From NCBI GenBank assembly GCA_903832325.1, contig CAILBC010000022.1:1-64000 (forward strand): a stretch of 64,000 nt of DNA, given 5' to 3'. This stretch comes from an uncultured Sphingomonadales bacterium (lineage in GTDB: Bacteria; Pseudomonadota; Alphaproteobacteria; Sphingomonadales; Sphingomonadaceae). Within the stretch, counting starts at the first letter, position 1. Every line of letters begins with the position of its first letter. The notes beneath the pieces are model-generated. The model saw only the letters and a list, made by a program, of their open reading frames with translations. It did no database searches and had not been told where the DNA came from. The translations under genes and the position numbers were made by a program. This document shows positions 16,180 to 26,032 of the stretch, in pieces.

Positions 16180-17862
16180 TCAGTGCGCGGCGGCGCCGTC
16201 GATCACCGGCAGCGTTTCAAACTGGTGGAACGGCGGCGGCGAGGACAGCGTCCATTCCAGCGTCGTGGCGCCTTCGCCCCAGTAATTCCCTTCCGCCTTG
16301 CGGCCGAACATCAGCGCGTAGCCAATGTTGACGAAGAACACGACCATGCTGATCGCCATGATCATATAGCCGTTGGTGGCGATCGTGTTCCAGTATTCGA
16401 ATGCGGCCGGATAGTCGGGGATACGGCGCGGCATGCCCTCTGCACCCAGGAAGTGCATCGGGAAGAACAGAAGGTTCACGCCGACGAAGAAGATCCCGAA
16501 CTGAAGGTTGGACAGGAACTCGCTGTGCCAGCGGCCGCTCATCTTGGGGAACCAGTAGAAGAACCCGGCGAACAGCGAGGTCACTGCGCCCAGCGACAGC
16601 ACATAGTGGAAGTGCGCCACCACATAGTACGTGTCCTGAAGGTTGTCATCGATGCCGCCATTGGCCAGCACAACCCCGGTCACGCCGCCGACGGTGAACA
16701 GAAAGATGAACCCGATCGCCCAGACCATCGGCGATTTGAATTCGATCGAACCGCCCCACATCGTCGCGATCCACGAAAAGATCTTGATGCCGGTGGGCAC
16801 CGCGATGACCATGGTCGCAGCGGTGAAATACATCTTGGTGTCAACGTCGAGCCCGGTGGTGTACATGTGGTGGGCCCAGACGATGAACCCGACAACCCCG
16901 ATCGCGACCATGGCATAGGCCATGCCGAGATAGCCGAACACCGGCTTTTTCGAGAAGGTCGAGATGATCTGGCTGATGATGCCGAAACCGGGCAGGATCA
17001 TGATGTACACTTCGGGGTGGCCGAAGAACCAGAACAAGTGCTGGTACAGCACCGGATCACCGCCGCCGGCGGGATCGAAGAAAGTGGTGTGGAAATTGCG
17101 GTCGGTGATCAGCATGGTGATCGCCGCGGCCAGCACCGGCAGCGCCAGCAGCAGCAGGAACGCGGTAACCAGCACCGACCAGACAAACAGCGGCATCTTG
17201 TGCAGCGTCATGCCCGGAGCGCGCATGTTGAAAATCGTGGTGATGAAGTTCACCGCGCCAAGGATCGAACCCGCGCCGGCCAGGTGGAGCGAAAAGATCG
17301 CGAAATCCACCGCCGGACCTGCCGAACCCGATGTCGACAGCGGGGCATAGACCGTCCAGCCCGTGCCCGCACCGTTGCCGACGCCGCCCGGCACGAACGC
17401 CGACATCATCAGCGACGTGAAACCGGCCACGGTCAGCCAGAACGAGATGTTGTTCATGCGCGGGAAGGCCATGTCGGGCGCGCCGATCATGATCGGCACG
17501 AACCAGTTGCCAAACCCGCCGATCAGCGCGGGCATGACCATGAAGAACACCATGATCAGACCGTGCGCGGTGATCAGCACGTTCCAAAGATGGAGTTGCT
17601 GGTCAAAGCTGGGGTTCTTTTCACCCAGGAACGCAGCCACATGGCCCAGATACTGGATGCCGGGGTGCGCCAGTTCGGCACGCATGATGCCCGACACCGC
17701 GCCACCGATCACGCCCGCGATGATCGCGAAGATCAGATAGAGCGTCCCGATGTCCTTGTGGTTGGTGGACATGAACCAGCGGGCAAAAAAGCCCGGCTTG
17801 TGATCGTGCGCATCATGATGATGCGCATCGAAGGTTTCGTGATCGGCAGGAATAGTGGCCAT
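16180..17862 (-). CDS. ctaD: cytochrome c oxidase subunit I
   Basis: 560 residues, the twelve-helix catalytic subunit of aa3-type oxidase (heme a, heme a3-CuB). [16 protein letters not shown] at the N-terminus is a subunit I hallmark; [19 protein letters not shown] and [20 protein letters not shown] hold the CuB histidine and Tyr-His cross-link region, and [13 protein letters not shown] carries the heme ligands. A His-rich leader precedes the first helix. The ATG at 17862 (MATIPADHE) is used; upstream in-frame sequence to 17925 runs into ctaC and lacks homology. Forms ctaC-ctaD with the upstream gene, closed by the terminator at 16126-16153. Confidence 0.97.
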   Translation of the reverse strand: MATIPADHETFDAHHHDAHDHKPGFFARWFMSTNHKDIGTLYLIFAIIAGVIGGAVSGIMRAELAHPGIQYLGHVAAFLGEKNPSFDQQLHLWNVLITAHGLIMVFFMVMPALIGGFGNWFVPIMIGAPDMAFPRMNNISFWLTVAGFTSLMMSAFVPGGVGNGAGTGWTVYAPLSTSGSAGPAVDFAIFSLHLAGAGSILGAVNFITTIFNMRAPGMTLHKMPLFVWSVLVTAFLLLLALPVLAAAITMLITDRNFHTTFFDPAGGGDPVLYQHLFWFFGHPEVYIMILPGFGIISQIISTFSKKPVFGYLGMAYAMVAIGVVGFIVWAHHMYTTGLDVDTKMYFTAATMVIAVPTGIKIFSWIATMWGGSIEFKSPMVWAIGFIFLFTVGGVTGVVLANGGIDDNLQDTYYVVAHFHYVLSLGAVTSLFAGFFYWFPKMSGRWHSEFLSNLQFGIFFVGVNLLFFPMHFLGAEGMPRRIPDYPAAFEYWNTIATNGYMIMAISMVVFFVNIGYALMFGRKAEGNYWGEGATTLEWTLSSPPPFHQFETLPVIDGAAAH

Positions 17863-17905
17863 GGAATGCGACCTTTGATCTGAAAATTCGGTTTTACCAG
17901 TTGGC

Positions 17906-18919
17906 TCAGGCGCCGGGCTTCGCAACAGGCGATGCGTCAGCAGTCTGGGCCTTGGGGGCGCCCACGGTGCCGCCTTGTGCCTTCACCCAGGCTTCGAACT
18001 TGGCACGGGGCAGGGCTTCGACCACGATCGGCATATAGCCGTGGCGCACGCCGCACAGTTCCGAACACTGGCCGTAATAGACGCCCGGTTCATCGATGTG
18101 CATCACGCGTTCGTTGATCCGGCCCGGAATCGCGTCGAGCTTGAACCACAGCGACGGCACCGAGAACGAATGGATCACGTCCGACCCGGTGGTCTGGATG
18201 CGGATATCTTCGCCGGCGGGCACGACCATGCGGTTGTCCGCGCCCAGCTGCTCCGGTTCGCCGCGCTTGGTTGCTTCACCGGCGGGCAGTATGTTCGAAA
18301 TCACTTCGAACCCACCGTTATCGGGATAGGTATAACCCCAATACCACTGATATCCGGTCACTTTGACAGTCACCGCGCCCTTGGCCGGCGCCTTGTACTG
18401 GTGGGCCAGCAGGCGGATCGACGGCACCGCGATGACCACCAGGATCAGCACCGGGATCAGCGTCCACACCACCTCGATCATGGTGTTGTGGCTCGTCTTC
18501 GATGCGACCGGATTGGCGCGGCGGTTGAAGCGGGCCATGGCATAAAGCAGCAGGCCCAGCACCAGCAACGACACCACGGTGATGATCGGCATCAGCAGCG
18601 CGTTGTGCATCTGCAACGCTTCTTTGCCGATGGGGGAATACTGGTTCTGGAAACCATAGGCGCCGGCAATCGGCTGGCCTTTGCCCGGGGTCGGACGCAT
18701 CGGCACATAAGCATCGGCCGCCGGTTTGTCGGCGGGCTTGGCAGCGTCAGCGGCAGGAGCCGGAGCCGGAGCCATCAGGGCCGCAGCCGGAGCGCTGGCA
18801 ACCGCAGCAGCAGGCGCCGGCTGGGCCAGCACCATGGCCGGGGCCAGAACAATCGCGGCAGCCACGGCGGCGCCAGCGAAAGTCTTTGCCACGGCACGGG
18901 AAAATTCGGCAATGCTCAT
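17906..18919 (-). CDS. ctaC: cytochrome c oxidase subunit II
   Basis: 337 residues. A signal sequence (residues about 12-32) is followed by an Ala/Pro-rich linker to about 68, two membrane helices (about 108-130 and 147-170) and the periplasmic cupredoxin domain. CuA ligands are visible: H250, C285 and C289 (GQCSELCG), H293 and M296. Cytochrome c docks here. The Ala/Pro linker is longer than in many subunit II proteins. A good sigma-70-like promoter is found about 80-110 bases upstream. Confidence 0.97.
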   Translation of the reverse strand: MSIAEFSRAVAKTFAGAAVAAAIVLAPAMVLAQPAPAAAVASAPAAALMAPAPAPAADAAKPADKPAADAYVPMRPTPGKGQPIAGAYGFQNQYSPIGKEALQMHNALLMPIITVVSLLVLGLLLYAMARFNRRANPVASKTSHNTMIEVVWTLIPVLILVVIAVPSIRLLAHQYKAPAKGAVTVKVTGYQWYWGYTYPDNGGFEVISNILPAGEATKRGEPEQLGADNRMVVPAGEDIRIQTTGSDVIHSFSVPSLWFKLDAIPGRINERVMHIDEPGVYYGQCSELCGVRHGYMPIVVEALPRAKFEAWVKAQGGTVGAPKAQTADASPVAKPGA

Positions 18920-19230
18920 CGTCGAAATGTCCGTTCCCTCTATGCGCTCCGGCCAACGTCAGCACGGTGCACCCATTGATACGTCTCGTTTCGCCGTGCG
19001 CTATACGCGCAGGTGTCAGGTGGCTCAAGCACTCTAAGGGCCATTTTTTTGCACCCTTTCGGGCACGCGCGCGAGCACTAATGCAAAGGCCTGCCCATCA
19101 CAAAAGGCTTGCCCCGCATGCGCAGGCGCGCCATTTGCCGGGCAGTTGCTTTCCCGGTCCGCGCGGCCGGCCCTGCCGCGCCGCAGCGGCGGCGCCGGCA
19201 TCAGGGCCCAACAGGCGTTCGAAACCGACC
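18920..19230. other. intergenic region between ctaC and pyrE (divergent)
   Basis: 311 bases without a supportable gene. It holds the ctaC promoter (19000-19028) and must hold the promoter of the pyrE operon in the other direction, which I could not define. A short T-run lies at 19044-19050 but without a convincing stem. Confidence 0.6.
19000..19028 (-). promoter_or_regulatory. candidate sigma-70 promoter of ctaC-ctaD
   Basis: Minus strand: TTGAGC (19028-19023) as -35, a 17-base spacer and TATAGC (19005-19000) as -10, facing ctaC and leaving a leader of about 75 bases. Confidence 0.5.
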
Positions 19231-19812
19231 ATGCAAGACAGCGAGATCCTCTCCGAATTCCGCGCCAGCGGGGCCTTGCTCGAAGGGCACTTCCTGCTGT
19301 CATCGGGCCGTCACAGCGCGCATTACCTGCAATGTGCGCGCGTGCTGATGGACCCGATGCGTGCCACGCGGCTGGCATCGGCGCTGGCCGCGAGCTTCCC
19401 GCGCGAATTGCGCCAGCAAATTCAAAAAGTGGTTTCACCGGCCATGGGCGGGGTGATCATCGGGCACGAAATGGGCCGCGCGCTGGGGGTTGAGGCGATG
19501 TTTGTCGAACGCCCCACCGGCACTTTCGAACTGCGCCGGGGGTTTGCGCTGGCCCCGGGCGAACGCGTGCTGCTGGTCGAAGACGTGGTGACCACCGGCC
19601 TGTCCAGCCGCGAAGCGATTCGCGCAGTGGAAGAGGCCGGCGGCCAGGTCGTGGCGGCGGCGGCACTGGTTGACCGGTCGGCGGGCAGTGGCGATCTGGG
19701 CGTGCCGTTCCACCCGCTGATCTCGCTCAATTTCCCGACTTACGCGCCTGAAGAGGTGCCCGCCGACCTCGCCCTGACTCCGGCGATCAAGCCCGGCAGC
19801 CGCGCGGCATGA
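19231..19812 (+). CDS. pyrE: orotate phosphoribosyltransferase
   Basis: 193 residues. Joins orotate to PRPP to form OMP in pyrimidine synthesis. PRPP-binding loop [14 protein letters not shown], with [18 protein letters not shown] earlier; the N-terminus carries [15 protein letters not shown] typical of the bacterial family. The ATG at 19231 is the first that fits; the frame is open far upstream but without homology. First gene of a chain of overlapping genes; it shares ATGA (19809-19812) with pdxJ. Confidence 0.96.
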   Translation: MQDSEILSEFRASGALLEGHFLLSSGRHSAHYLQCARVLMDPMRATRLASALAASFPRELRQQIQKVVSPAMGGVIIGHEMGRALGVEAMFVERPTGTFELRRGFALAPGERVLLVEDVVTTGLSSREAIRAVEEAGGQVVAAAALVDRSAGSGDLGVPFHPLISLNFPTYAPEEVPADLALTPAIKPGSRAA

Positions 19813-20549
19813 ACGGGATGGCACCTGCGCGTCTGCGCCTCGGCGTCAATATCGACCATGTCGCCACGGTGCGCAACGCGCGCGGCGGCGATCATCCCGA
19901 TCCGGTGCGCGCGGCCGAAATCGTGGCCAGCGTGGGCGGCGACGGCATCACCGCGCATCTGCGCGAAGACCGCCGCCATATCCGTGACGAGGATATCGCG
20001 CGCATCCAGGCGGCGACCAACCTGCCGCTGAACCTGGAAATGGCGGCAACCGACGAAATGGTCGCGATCGCGCTGCGCCACCGCCCCCATGCCGCCTGCC
20101 TGGTGCCCGAACGGCGCGAGGAACGCACCACCGAGGGCGGGCTCGATGCCGCCGGGCAGCACAACCGCCTTGCCCCGATCGTGGCGCGGCTGTCGGATGC
20201 GGGCATCCGCGTCAGCCTGTTCATCGCCCCCGATCCGATCCAGATCGAGGCCGCGATCCGGCTGGGCGCGCCGGTGGTGGAACTGCACACCGGCGAATAT
20301 GCCCATGCCGGCGATGATACCCGCGCGCACGAATTGCGCCGCATTGCCGAGATGGCCGCGCTGGCTGCGCGCAACGGCATCGAACCCCACGCCGGCCACG
20401 GGCTGACATATGACAATGTCCAACCGGTCGCGGCGATCCCGCAACTGGCCGAGTTGAACATCGGGCATTACCTGATCGGCGAGGCGATCTTTACCGGGCT
20501 GGCCGAAGCGGTGCGGCGGATGCGCGATCTGATGGACCAGGCGCGGTGA
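19809..20549 (+). CDS. pdxJ: pyridoxine 5'-phosphate synthase
   Basis: 246 residues. Condenses 3-amino-2-oxopropyl phosphate with deoxyxylulose phosphate to pyridoxine phosphate (DXP-dependent vitamin B6 route). Family marks: [18 protein letters not shown] at the start, [25 protein letters not shown], and [11 protein letters not shown] late in the barrel. The start overlaps pyrE and the end overlaps acpS (GTGA at 20546), so the genes are translationally coupled. pdxJ-acpS-lepB is a common proteobacterial order. Confidence 0.97.
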   Translation: MNGMAPARLRLGVNIDHVATVRNARGGDHPDPVRAAEIVASVGGDGITAHLREDRRHIRDEDIARIQAATNLPLNLEMAATDEMVAIALRHRPHAACLVPERREERTTEGGLDAAGQHNRLAPIVARLSDAGIRVSLFIAPDPIQIEAAIRLGAPVVELHTGEYAHAGDDTRAHELRRIAEMAALAARNGIEPHAGHGLTYDNVQPVAAIPQLAELNIGHYLIGEAIFTGLAEAVRRMRDLMDQAR

Positions 20550-20962
20550 TTATCGGGCTGGGGTCTGATCTGTGCAACATCGAGCGGATCCAGGCCTCGC
20601 TCGACCGGTTTGGCGAACGGTTTGAAAACCGCGTGTTCACCGCGGCCGAACGCGCCAGGGCGGCGCGCCGCCCGCTCACCCGCGCCGGCACGCTGGCCAA
20701 ACGGTTTGCCGCCAAAGAGGCCTTTTCAAAGGCGGTGGGCACCGGGTTTCGCGCCGGCGTGTTCATGAAGGACATCGGCGTGATCAATGCCCCGTCGGGC
20801 GCGCCTACCCTGGCGCTGACCGGCGGCGCGGCGGCGCGGCTGGCCGCGATCACCCCGCCCGGGCACGAGGCGGTGGTGCATCTGACCCTGACCGACGACC
20901 ATCCCTGGGCCCAGGCGCTGGTGGTGATCGAGGCGCGCGCGCTGGGCGGGGCGGCGGCATGA
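20546..20962 (+). CDS. acpS: holo-[acyl-carrier-protein] synthase
   Basis: 138 residues from a GTG start that overlaps the pdxJ stop. Transfers the 4'-phosphopantetheine arm of CoA to ACP. The two signatures are present: [12 protein letters not shown] (metal-binding Asp) and [18 protein letters not shown] (Glu of the WxxKEA-type motif). Overlaps lepB by four bases (ATGA at 20959). Confidence 0.96.
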   Translation: MIIGLGSDLCNIERIQASLDRFGERFENRVFTAAERARAARRPLTRAGTLAKRFAAKEAFSKAVGTGFRAGVFMKDIGVINAPSGAPTLALTGGAAARLAAITPPGHEAVVHLTLTDDHPWAQALVVIEARALGGAAA

Positions 20963-21858
20963 TCCACGACGATACGCCGGCGGATCAGGTGCCGCCGGCG
21001 CTCCAACCGGGCCATGATTCCACGCCGGCAGCCGAAACCCCGCCCGGCACCGACTGGCTGGTCGAACTGCGCGGGCTGGTGCTGATGCTGGCCGCGGTGG
21101 TCACGTTCCACAGCCTGGTGGCAAAGCCGTTTTATATCCCGTCGATTTCGATGATGCCCAATCTGCTGGTGGGGGATCGGCTGGTCGTGTCGAAATATCC
21201 CTATGGCTGGTCATGGGTATCGGCATCGTTCCACATCCTGCCGCGATCACGCGTGCGCCTGTTTCCGGCCACGCCCGAATATGGCGACATCGTGATTCTG
21301 GCCCCGCCCAACAGCGATGATGATTACATCAAGCGCGTGGTTGCGCTGCCCGGCGATCGCATTGCCGTGGTCGGCGGGCAGATCGTGCTCAACGGCCGTC
21401 GCATCCCGCGCGTGCCCGAGGCGCCGCTGTTGCTGCCGGCCGATCCCAACCAGCCGTGCGATGCCGATGATTTTCCCGGACTGCGCTATCGCGGCGCGGA
21501 CGGGCGGCATTATTGCGAATTGCCGATCTATCGCGAAACGCTGCCCAATGGCGCGACCTATCGCGTGATTGACCACCGCGATCAGCCGCTCGACCATTAT
21601 CCCGAAACGCGGGTGCCTGCCGGCCACGTGTTTGTGATGGGGGACAACCGCGATCATTCCGCCGACAGCCGCGCCCCGATCGAGGAAAAAGGGCTGGGCG
21701 GGCCGGTGCCGCTGTCGAGCGTCGGCGGACGCGCCGAATTCATCACCTTTTCGTTCGACGGCACCGAAACCTGGAGCCCGGCAAGCTGGTGGAATGCCTT
21801 GCGGCCGGGCCGATCATGGACCAGATTGCGCCCGATGATCGAACAACGGGGCCATTGA
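20959..21858 (+). CDS. lepB: signal peptidase I
   Basis: 299 residues. One membrane helix (about 38-56), then a periplasmic catalytic domain. The Ser-Lys dyad is Ser64 in PSISMMPNL and Lys125 in [15 protein letters not shown]; box E is represented by [12 protein letters not shown]. The N-terminal 30 residues are a Pro/Ala-rich cytoplasmic stretch. About 40 residues in the middle ([19 protein letters not shown] region) form the insertion between boxes D and E seen in alphaproteobacterial enzymes. Overlaps the AI-2E gene as TGATG. The usual followers rnc and era are not here. Confidence 0.96.
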   Translation: MIHDDTPADQVPPALQPGHDSTPAAETPPGTDWLVELRGLVLMLAAVVTFHSLVAKPFYIPSISMMPNLLVGDRLVVSKYPYGWSWVSASFHILPRSRVRLFPATPEYGDIVILAPPNSDDDYIKRVVALPGDRIAVVGGQIVLNGRRIPRVPEAPLLLPADPNQPCDADDFPGLRYRGADGRHYCELPIYRETLPNGATYRVIDHRDQPLDHYPETRVPAGHVFVMGDNRDHSADSRAPIEEKGLGGPVPLSSVGGRAEFITFSFDGTETWSPASWWNALRPGRSWTRLRPMIEQRGH

Positions 21859-22994
21859 TGGACCACACCGCCGGGGTACAGACCGGGCCGGCAGACGGCA
21901 GGGCCAGCGGCCCCACCGATATTCGCGACGGGCTGATCCGCACCGAGGCGAAGCGGGCCTCGGTTTGGCTGGGCATGGCCGCGCTGATGGCGCTGGCGGT
22001 CTATCTTGCGCAACCGCTGATGGTGATTTTTGGCGGGATCGTGTTTGCCGCGATGATCGATGGTGGCCAGCGGCTGCTGGCGCGTGCGCTGCCGCGCCGG
22101 CTGGCGCTGCCGCGGGGCCTGCGCATTGCGCTGGTGCTGCTGGCGGCGGTGGCGTTCCTGGTCTGGCTGGTGCTGTTTGCGGGCAACCAGATTGCCGCGC
22201 AAGCCGCCGCGATGCCGCAACTGATTACCACCGAGGCACAACGGCTGGGCGATCTGGCGCGGCGCCACGGCATTCTGGCGCAGTCTGTCGATCTGCCCGG
22301 GGTTGCGACAAAGCTGGCCGAAGAACTGGCGGGCGGGGTCGGCCCGCTGACCCGCGCGCTGGGCGGGCTGTTCGGCGGGGTGACCACCGCGTTTCTGATC
22401 GTGGTGCTGGGCATCTATTTCGTGCTGGAGCCCGATCTCTATCAGCGCGGGCTGGCCTGGCTGCTGCCCACGCAAACCCGGCAGGATTGGCACGGCACGG
22501 CGCACGCGATGGGCCGGGCGCTGCGCCGGCTGCTGTTTGGCCGGTTGATCGGCATGGCCTCCGAAGGGCTGGCGACCTGGCTGCTGCTGTCGCTGTGGGG
22601 GGTGCCGATGGCTGCGCTGCTGGGCCTGCTGACCGGGCTGCTGGCATTCCTGCCCAATATCGGCGCGCCGATTTCGGGCGGGCTGATGATCCTGGTGGGC
22701 TTTTCCGCCGGGGTGCACAGCGGCGCCTATTGCATCGTGGTCTATGCGCTGGTGCAGATTGTCGATGGCAATATCGTGGTGCCGATGGTGGCCAAGAAAA
22801 CCGCCGACCTCGCCCCCGCGCTGGTGCTGGGCGCGCAGTTGATCTTTGGCGTGCTGTTCGGGCTGCTGGGGCTGATTCTGGCCGATCCGCTGGTCGCGAT
22901 GGTGAAAATCGCGCTGCAACGCCAGGCCAGCCGCAACGACAGCGACCGCCGCGAACATGCCGCTGGCACACCGGTGAGCGGGCCGATGCCGTGA
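21858..22994 (+). CDS. AI-2E family transporter / predicted permease
   Basis: 378 residues with about eight membrane helices of the PerM/AI-2E exporter family; the conserved late block is LPNIGAPISGGLMILVGF ... DGNIVVPMVAKKTADLAPALVLGAQLIFG. Members have been linked to autoinducer-2 or Na+ export, but most are uncharacterised and no substrate can be assigned. The start ATG 21858 overlaps the lepB stop by one base. It ends with a GTGA overlap into the next gene. Confidence 0.88.
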   Translation: MDHTAGVQTGPADGRASGPTDIRDGLIRTEAKRASVWLGMAALMALAVYLAQPLMVIFGGIVFAAMIDGGQRLLARALPRRLALPRGLRIALVLLAAVAFLVWLVLFAGNQIAAQAAAMPQLITTEAQRLGDLARRHGILAQSVDLPGVATKLAEELAGGVGPLTRALGGLFGGVTTAFLIVVLGIYFVLEPDLYQRGLAWLLPTQTRQDWHGTAHAMGRALRRLLFGRLIGMASEGLATWLLLSLWGVPMAALLGLLTGLLAFLPNIGAPISGGLMILVGFSAGVHSGAYCIVVYALVQIVDGNIVVPMVAKKTADLAPALVLGAQLIFGVLFGLLGLILADPLVAMVKIALQRQASRNDSDRREHAAGTPVSGPMP

Positions 22995-24124
22995 CACGCG
23001 CGCTGGCCGGTTTTGCCGGGCTGATGGTTGCGCTGGCGCTGGCGCAGGCGGCCATGCTGCACTGGGGCTGGCCCGTGATCGAACCGATGCTGATGGCGCC
23101 GCGCGTGGCCTTTGCCGGGCAGCCGCCGCTTGATCCTGCCGCCTATGACCAGCCGGCGATGTGGCTGGCGCGGCCTGGCCTGCGCGATGATCCGGCCCGC
23201 TATCTGCCGCCGGGCACGCGCCATGCGCGGCGCGGCGGCGCCTATGTGTTTTTCCTTCACCCCACCACCTACATGGGGCGCAACCACTGGAACGCGCCGC
23301 TTGATCATGCGGATTCACGGATGCGCGCCCGGCTGGCGGTGCAATCGATGGCCAGCGTGTTCAACGATGAAGCGGCGGTCTATGCCCCGCGCTATCGCCA
23401 GGCGGCGCTGGGCACGTTTCTGATTGATAGCAGCGATTCGCAGCGCGCGCTGGCCCTGGCGGAAAGCGATGCGCGCGCCGCCTTTGCCGCGTTTGTGCGC
23501 CAAGTGCCGGACCGCGCGCCGATCGTGCTCGCCGGGCACAGCCAGGGCGCGCTGATCACGCTGCACCTGCTGCGCGACAGCGTGCGCGGCACGCCGCTGG
23601 CGGCGCGGGTGGTGGCGGTCTACCTGGCCGGCTGGCCGGTTTCGCCGCGCCACGATCTGCCGCTGACAGGCATGCCCGCCTGTGCCGCCGCGGTTGCCGC
23701 AGGGTGCGTGATGGCGTGGATGAGCTTTGCCGAACCGGCCGATCCGCGCCAGGTGCTCATGCTGCGCGCGCAATACCCGGCGCTTGACGGGCGGCGCGGC
23801 GATTATGCGCCGCTGTGCACCAATCCGCTGACCGGAGGGGCGCCTGAAAGTGGGAAGGATGGGGGCGCGCCACCTGCGGCCAATCTGGGCAGCCTGATGA
23901 CCGGTGACGAATTCAACGCCGCGGCAATGGTGCCGCGATCGGTGGGCGCGCGCTGCGATCGGGCATCCGGCCTGCTGATGATTTCCAACCCGCCGCATCT
24001 GGGTGACGAAATCCTTTCGGGCAACAATTACACCACGTATGATTTTGCGCTGTTCTGGGCCAATCTGCGTGCCGATATCGCGCGCCGCGAAGCGGCCTGG
24101 AACGCCGGAAAGGCGCACGCATGA
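22991..24124 (+). CDS. DUF3089 alpha/beta-hydrolase-like protein
   Basis: 377 residues from a GTG that overlaps the preceding stop. An N-terminal hydrophobic segment ([18 protein letters not shown]) could anchor or export it. The hydrolase elbow is [18 protein letters not shown] (GHSQG), and [20 protein letters not shown] and [17 protein letters not shown] are characteristic of the DUF3089 family. Activity unknown; likely a lipase/esterase-type enzyme facing the periplasm. The frame stays open upstream through the AI-2E gene, but that part is a shadow of that gene. Four-base overlap (ATGA) with ruvX. Confidence 0.8.
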   Translation: MTRALAGFAGLMVALALAQAAMLHWGWPVIEPMLMAPRVAFAGQPPLDPAAYDQPAMWLARPGLRDDPARYLPPGTRHARRGGAYVFFLHPTTYMGRNHWNAPLDHADSRMRARLAVQSMASVFNDEAAVYAPRYRQAALGTFLIDSSDSQRALALAESDARAAFAAFVRQVPDRAPIVLAGHSQGALITLHLLRDSVRGTPLAARVVAVYLAGWPVSPRHDLPLTGMPACAAAVAAGCVMAWMSFAEPADPRQVLMLRAQYPALDGRRGDYAPLCTNPLTGGAPESGKDGGAPPAANLGSLMTGDEFNAAAMVPRSVGARCDRASGLLMISNPPHLGDEILSGNNYTTYDFALFWANLRADIARREAAWNAGKAHA

Positions 24125-24588
24125 TCACCACGATGATCGCCGAATTTCGCGAGCACTTGCCCGATGGCGGGGTGCTGATGGGGCTGGACCCGGGCACAAA
24201 GACCATCGGCCTGGCGCTGTGCGATGCCGGCTGGCGCTTTGCCAGCCCCGCGGTCACGGTTGCGCGGCGCAAATTCCGCGATGACAAGGCGCAGATTGCC
24301 GCGCTTGTCGCCACCCGCCAGGTTGCCGGGCTGGTCATCGGCCTGCCGCTGAACATGGATGGCAGCGACAGCCCGCGCGCGCAGGCCGCCCGTGCCATGG
24401 CGCGCAATCTGGCCGATCTGGACCTGCCGACGCTGATGTGGGACGAACGCTGGTCCACCGTCGCGGCCGAACGCGCGATGATCGATCAGGACATGAGCCG
24501 CGCCCGCCGCGCCGAACGGATCGATGCCCATGCCGCCGCGCTGATCCTGCAGGGCGCGATCGATGCGCTGACCGGGGCACGATTCTGA
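24121..24588 (+). CDS. ruvX: RuvX/YqgF family Holliday-junction resolvase-like nuclease
   Basis: 155 residues with the RNase H-like fold of Yqg[16 protein letters not shown] at the N-terminus (first catalytic Asp), [16 protein letters not shown] in the middle, [15 protein letters not shown], and the final [16 protein letters not shown] with the last acidic residue. The family is implicated in pre-16S rRNA 5'-end processing as well as possible junction cleavage. It closes the overlapping pyrE-pdxJ-acpS-lepB chain. Confidence 0.93.
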   Translation: MITTMIAEFREHLPDGGVLMGLDPGTKTIGLALCDAGWRFASPAVTVARRKFRDDKAQIAALVATRQVAGLVIGLPLNMDGSDSPRAQAARAMARNLADLDLPTLMWDERWSTVAAERAMIDQDMSRARRAERIDAHAAALILQGAIDALTGARF

Positions 24589-24628
24589 AACAGTTGCAAT
24601 CGCTTTGCGGCGCAGGCAGGACCGGGGC

Positions 24629-25114
24629 ATGGACCAATCCGAAAACAGCGACAGCGGGTTTCAGCGTTTCGTGAAAGACGGCGGATTCAACCCGGCCGCG
24701 TGGAGCCGGCGGATGAATTTTGCCGGGCACAGCGGGTTCATCGGCATGCGCTATCGCGATCATGGCGATACCTGGATCGAGCTGGAATTCGATTGGCGCG
24801 AAGATCTGGTGGGCGATCCCGATACCGGCGTGCTCGCCTCTGGCCCGATCATCAGCCTGCTCGACAATGCCACATCGATGTCGGTGTGGACGCGCACCCG
24901 CGAATTCCGCCCGCAAGTCACGCTGGACCTGCGCGTGGATTACACCCGCGCCGCCATACCGGGCAAAACCATCGTCGCGCGCGCCGAATGCTATCAGCTG
25001 CGCCGGTCGATGGCGTTTGTGCGCGGCATTGCGCACGATGGCGATGCGGCCGATCCGGTGGCCCATGCCGCCGGGGTGTTCATGCTGGTCGAAGGACAGG
25101 AGTGGTTCAAGTGA
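24629..25114 (+). CDS. PaaI-type hotdog thioesterase, first of a pair
   Basis: 161 residues with the single hotdog fold of the PaaI family: a long helix over a beta-sheet, ASGPIISLLDNATSMSVW taking the position of the usual HGG-containing helix, then TLDLRVDYTRAAIPGKTIVARAECYQLRRSMAFVRG. The canonical HGG is missing, replaced by SGP, so catalysis may differ or this subunit may be structural; family homologues often act on aromatic or medium-chain acyl-CoA. Start ATG 24629 (MDQSENSD). Overlaps the second thioesterase by GTGA; the two probably arose by duplication and may form a heteromer. Confidence 0.8.
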   Translation: MDQSENSDSGFQRFVKDGGFNPAAWSRRMNFAGHSGFIGMRYRDHGDTWIELEFDWREDLVGDPDTGVLASGPIISLLDNATSMSVWTRTREFRPQVTLDLRVDYTRAAIPGKTIVARAECYQLRRSMAFVRGIAHDGDAADPVAHAAGVFMLVEGQEWFK

Positions 25115-25527
25115 GCGACCAGACCCCTTCCTCCTTCGGCCTTTCTCCTTATGCAAAGGCGATGGGCATGGCGATTGCCGAAATCGATGCCGGCAGCCCG
25201 GTGATCGTGATGGATTTCGCCCCGCACGCGATGGGCCGCCCGGGCTATCTTCATGGCGGGGCGATCGGCGGCGTGCTGGAAATGGCCGGCTATGCCGCGA
25301 TTGCCGCCGAACTGGAACGCCAGGGCCTGACCATGCGGATCAAGCCGATCAACGTCAGCACCGAATATTTGCGCAGCGGCCTGCCCGAACGCATCCACGC
25401 CCGCGGCGAAGTCGTCCGCGCCGGCCGCCGCGTCGCCAATGTGCGCGTGGAAGCCTGGCAGAGTGACCGGGAACGCCCGGTCGCCTGCTGCTGGATCAAT
25501 TTCAAGCTGTCGCCAAAGGAGGCGTAG
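25111..25527 (+). CDS. PaaI-type hotdog thioesterase, second of a pair
   Basis: 138 residues from a GTG start inside the stop of the first thioesterase. The hotdog core carries YLHGGAIGGVLEMAGYAA with the HGG motif of PaaI enzymes and an acidic residue in the helix, followed by PINVSTEYLRSGLPERIHARGEVVRAGRR. It is similar in order of elements to its neighbour, supporting tandem duplication. Acyl substrate unknown. It is the last gene before the low-G+C islet. Confidence 0.85.
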   Translation: MSDQTPSSFGLSPYAKAMGMAIAEIDAGSPVIVMDFAPHAMGRPGYLHGGAIGGVLEMAGYAAIAAELERQGLTMRIKPINVSTEYLRSGLPERIHARGEVVRAGRRVANVRVEAWQSDRERPVACCWINFKLSPKEA

Positions 25528-25655
25528 CGCTGCGGGGTTAGTACCGACGCGCCTGAATGGCTGATTTTGGAGGATTTCGGCCTTTCCGCTTCTGGACTTG
25601 GCCGTGCCAAAGCGGACATAGAAAAGCGTGAGGTCGATCCGCTTGGAGAGCACTA

Positions 25656-25937
25656 ATGCAACCAAACTTCGAAACCGAGGCTCGCTTGATCTCTTCGCGT
25701 AATCTCACACCGAATGTTGCCGCAGTGGCGGCGTCACTTGACAACAATTCGAGCCACCTTGAGGTCATTTATTATCTGCTCGATATCCCCACACCGAACG
25801 ACGAGGATTTCAGAGAACTGACCTTTGGTGAAATTATCGCGGCATTTCCATCAATACGAACCGCTGCATCGAGATTCGAAAGGCAAAATGACTTGCAATC
25901 CTCCGATGCTAAATCAGTTGTCTTTAAAAGGGCGTAA
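25656..25937 (+). CDS. orphan hypothetical protein in a low-G+C islet
   Basis: 93 residues; not recognised. It has a fair ribosome binding site (GGAGAG eight bases before ATG 25656) and no signal peptide or membrane segment. The sequence is soluble, Asn/Asp/Glu-rich with a central predicted helix-strand mix (LEVIYYLLDIPTPNDEDFREL). Codon use is unlike the neighbours: many A/T-ending codons (CTC/CTT, ATA, TCA, AAA), and by eye about half G+C against roughly two thirds around it. This suggests recent transfer. Coding is supported mainly by codon pattern and the start site. Confidence 0.5.
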   Translation: MQPNFETEARLISSRNLTPNVAAVAASLDNNSSHLEVIYYLLDIPTPNDEDFRELTFGEIIAAFPSIRTAASRFERQNDLQSSDAKSVVFKRA

Positions 25938-26032
25938 CGTCCGCTTTCGTGTGGTCTCGTGAGCATGTCTGTGCCCGCAATTGGGGCGCTTCAAGCCATT
26001 TGGCGTTTGATCAGGCGGTGGCTCTTGGACGT

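Noticed and set aside
15886..17883. Large open frame opposite ctaD
   Set aside because: Antisense to a certain subunit I gene; Asp/His/Arg-rich and without any domain.
21965..22990. Extension of the DUF3089 frame upstream through the AI-2E gene
   Set aside because: The sequence is in a different frame of the AI-2E gene, low-complexity and without homology; the GTG at 22991 with a four-base overlap explains the start.
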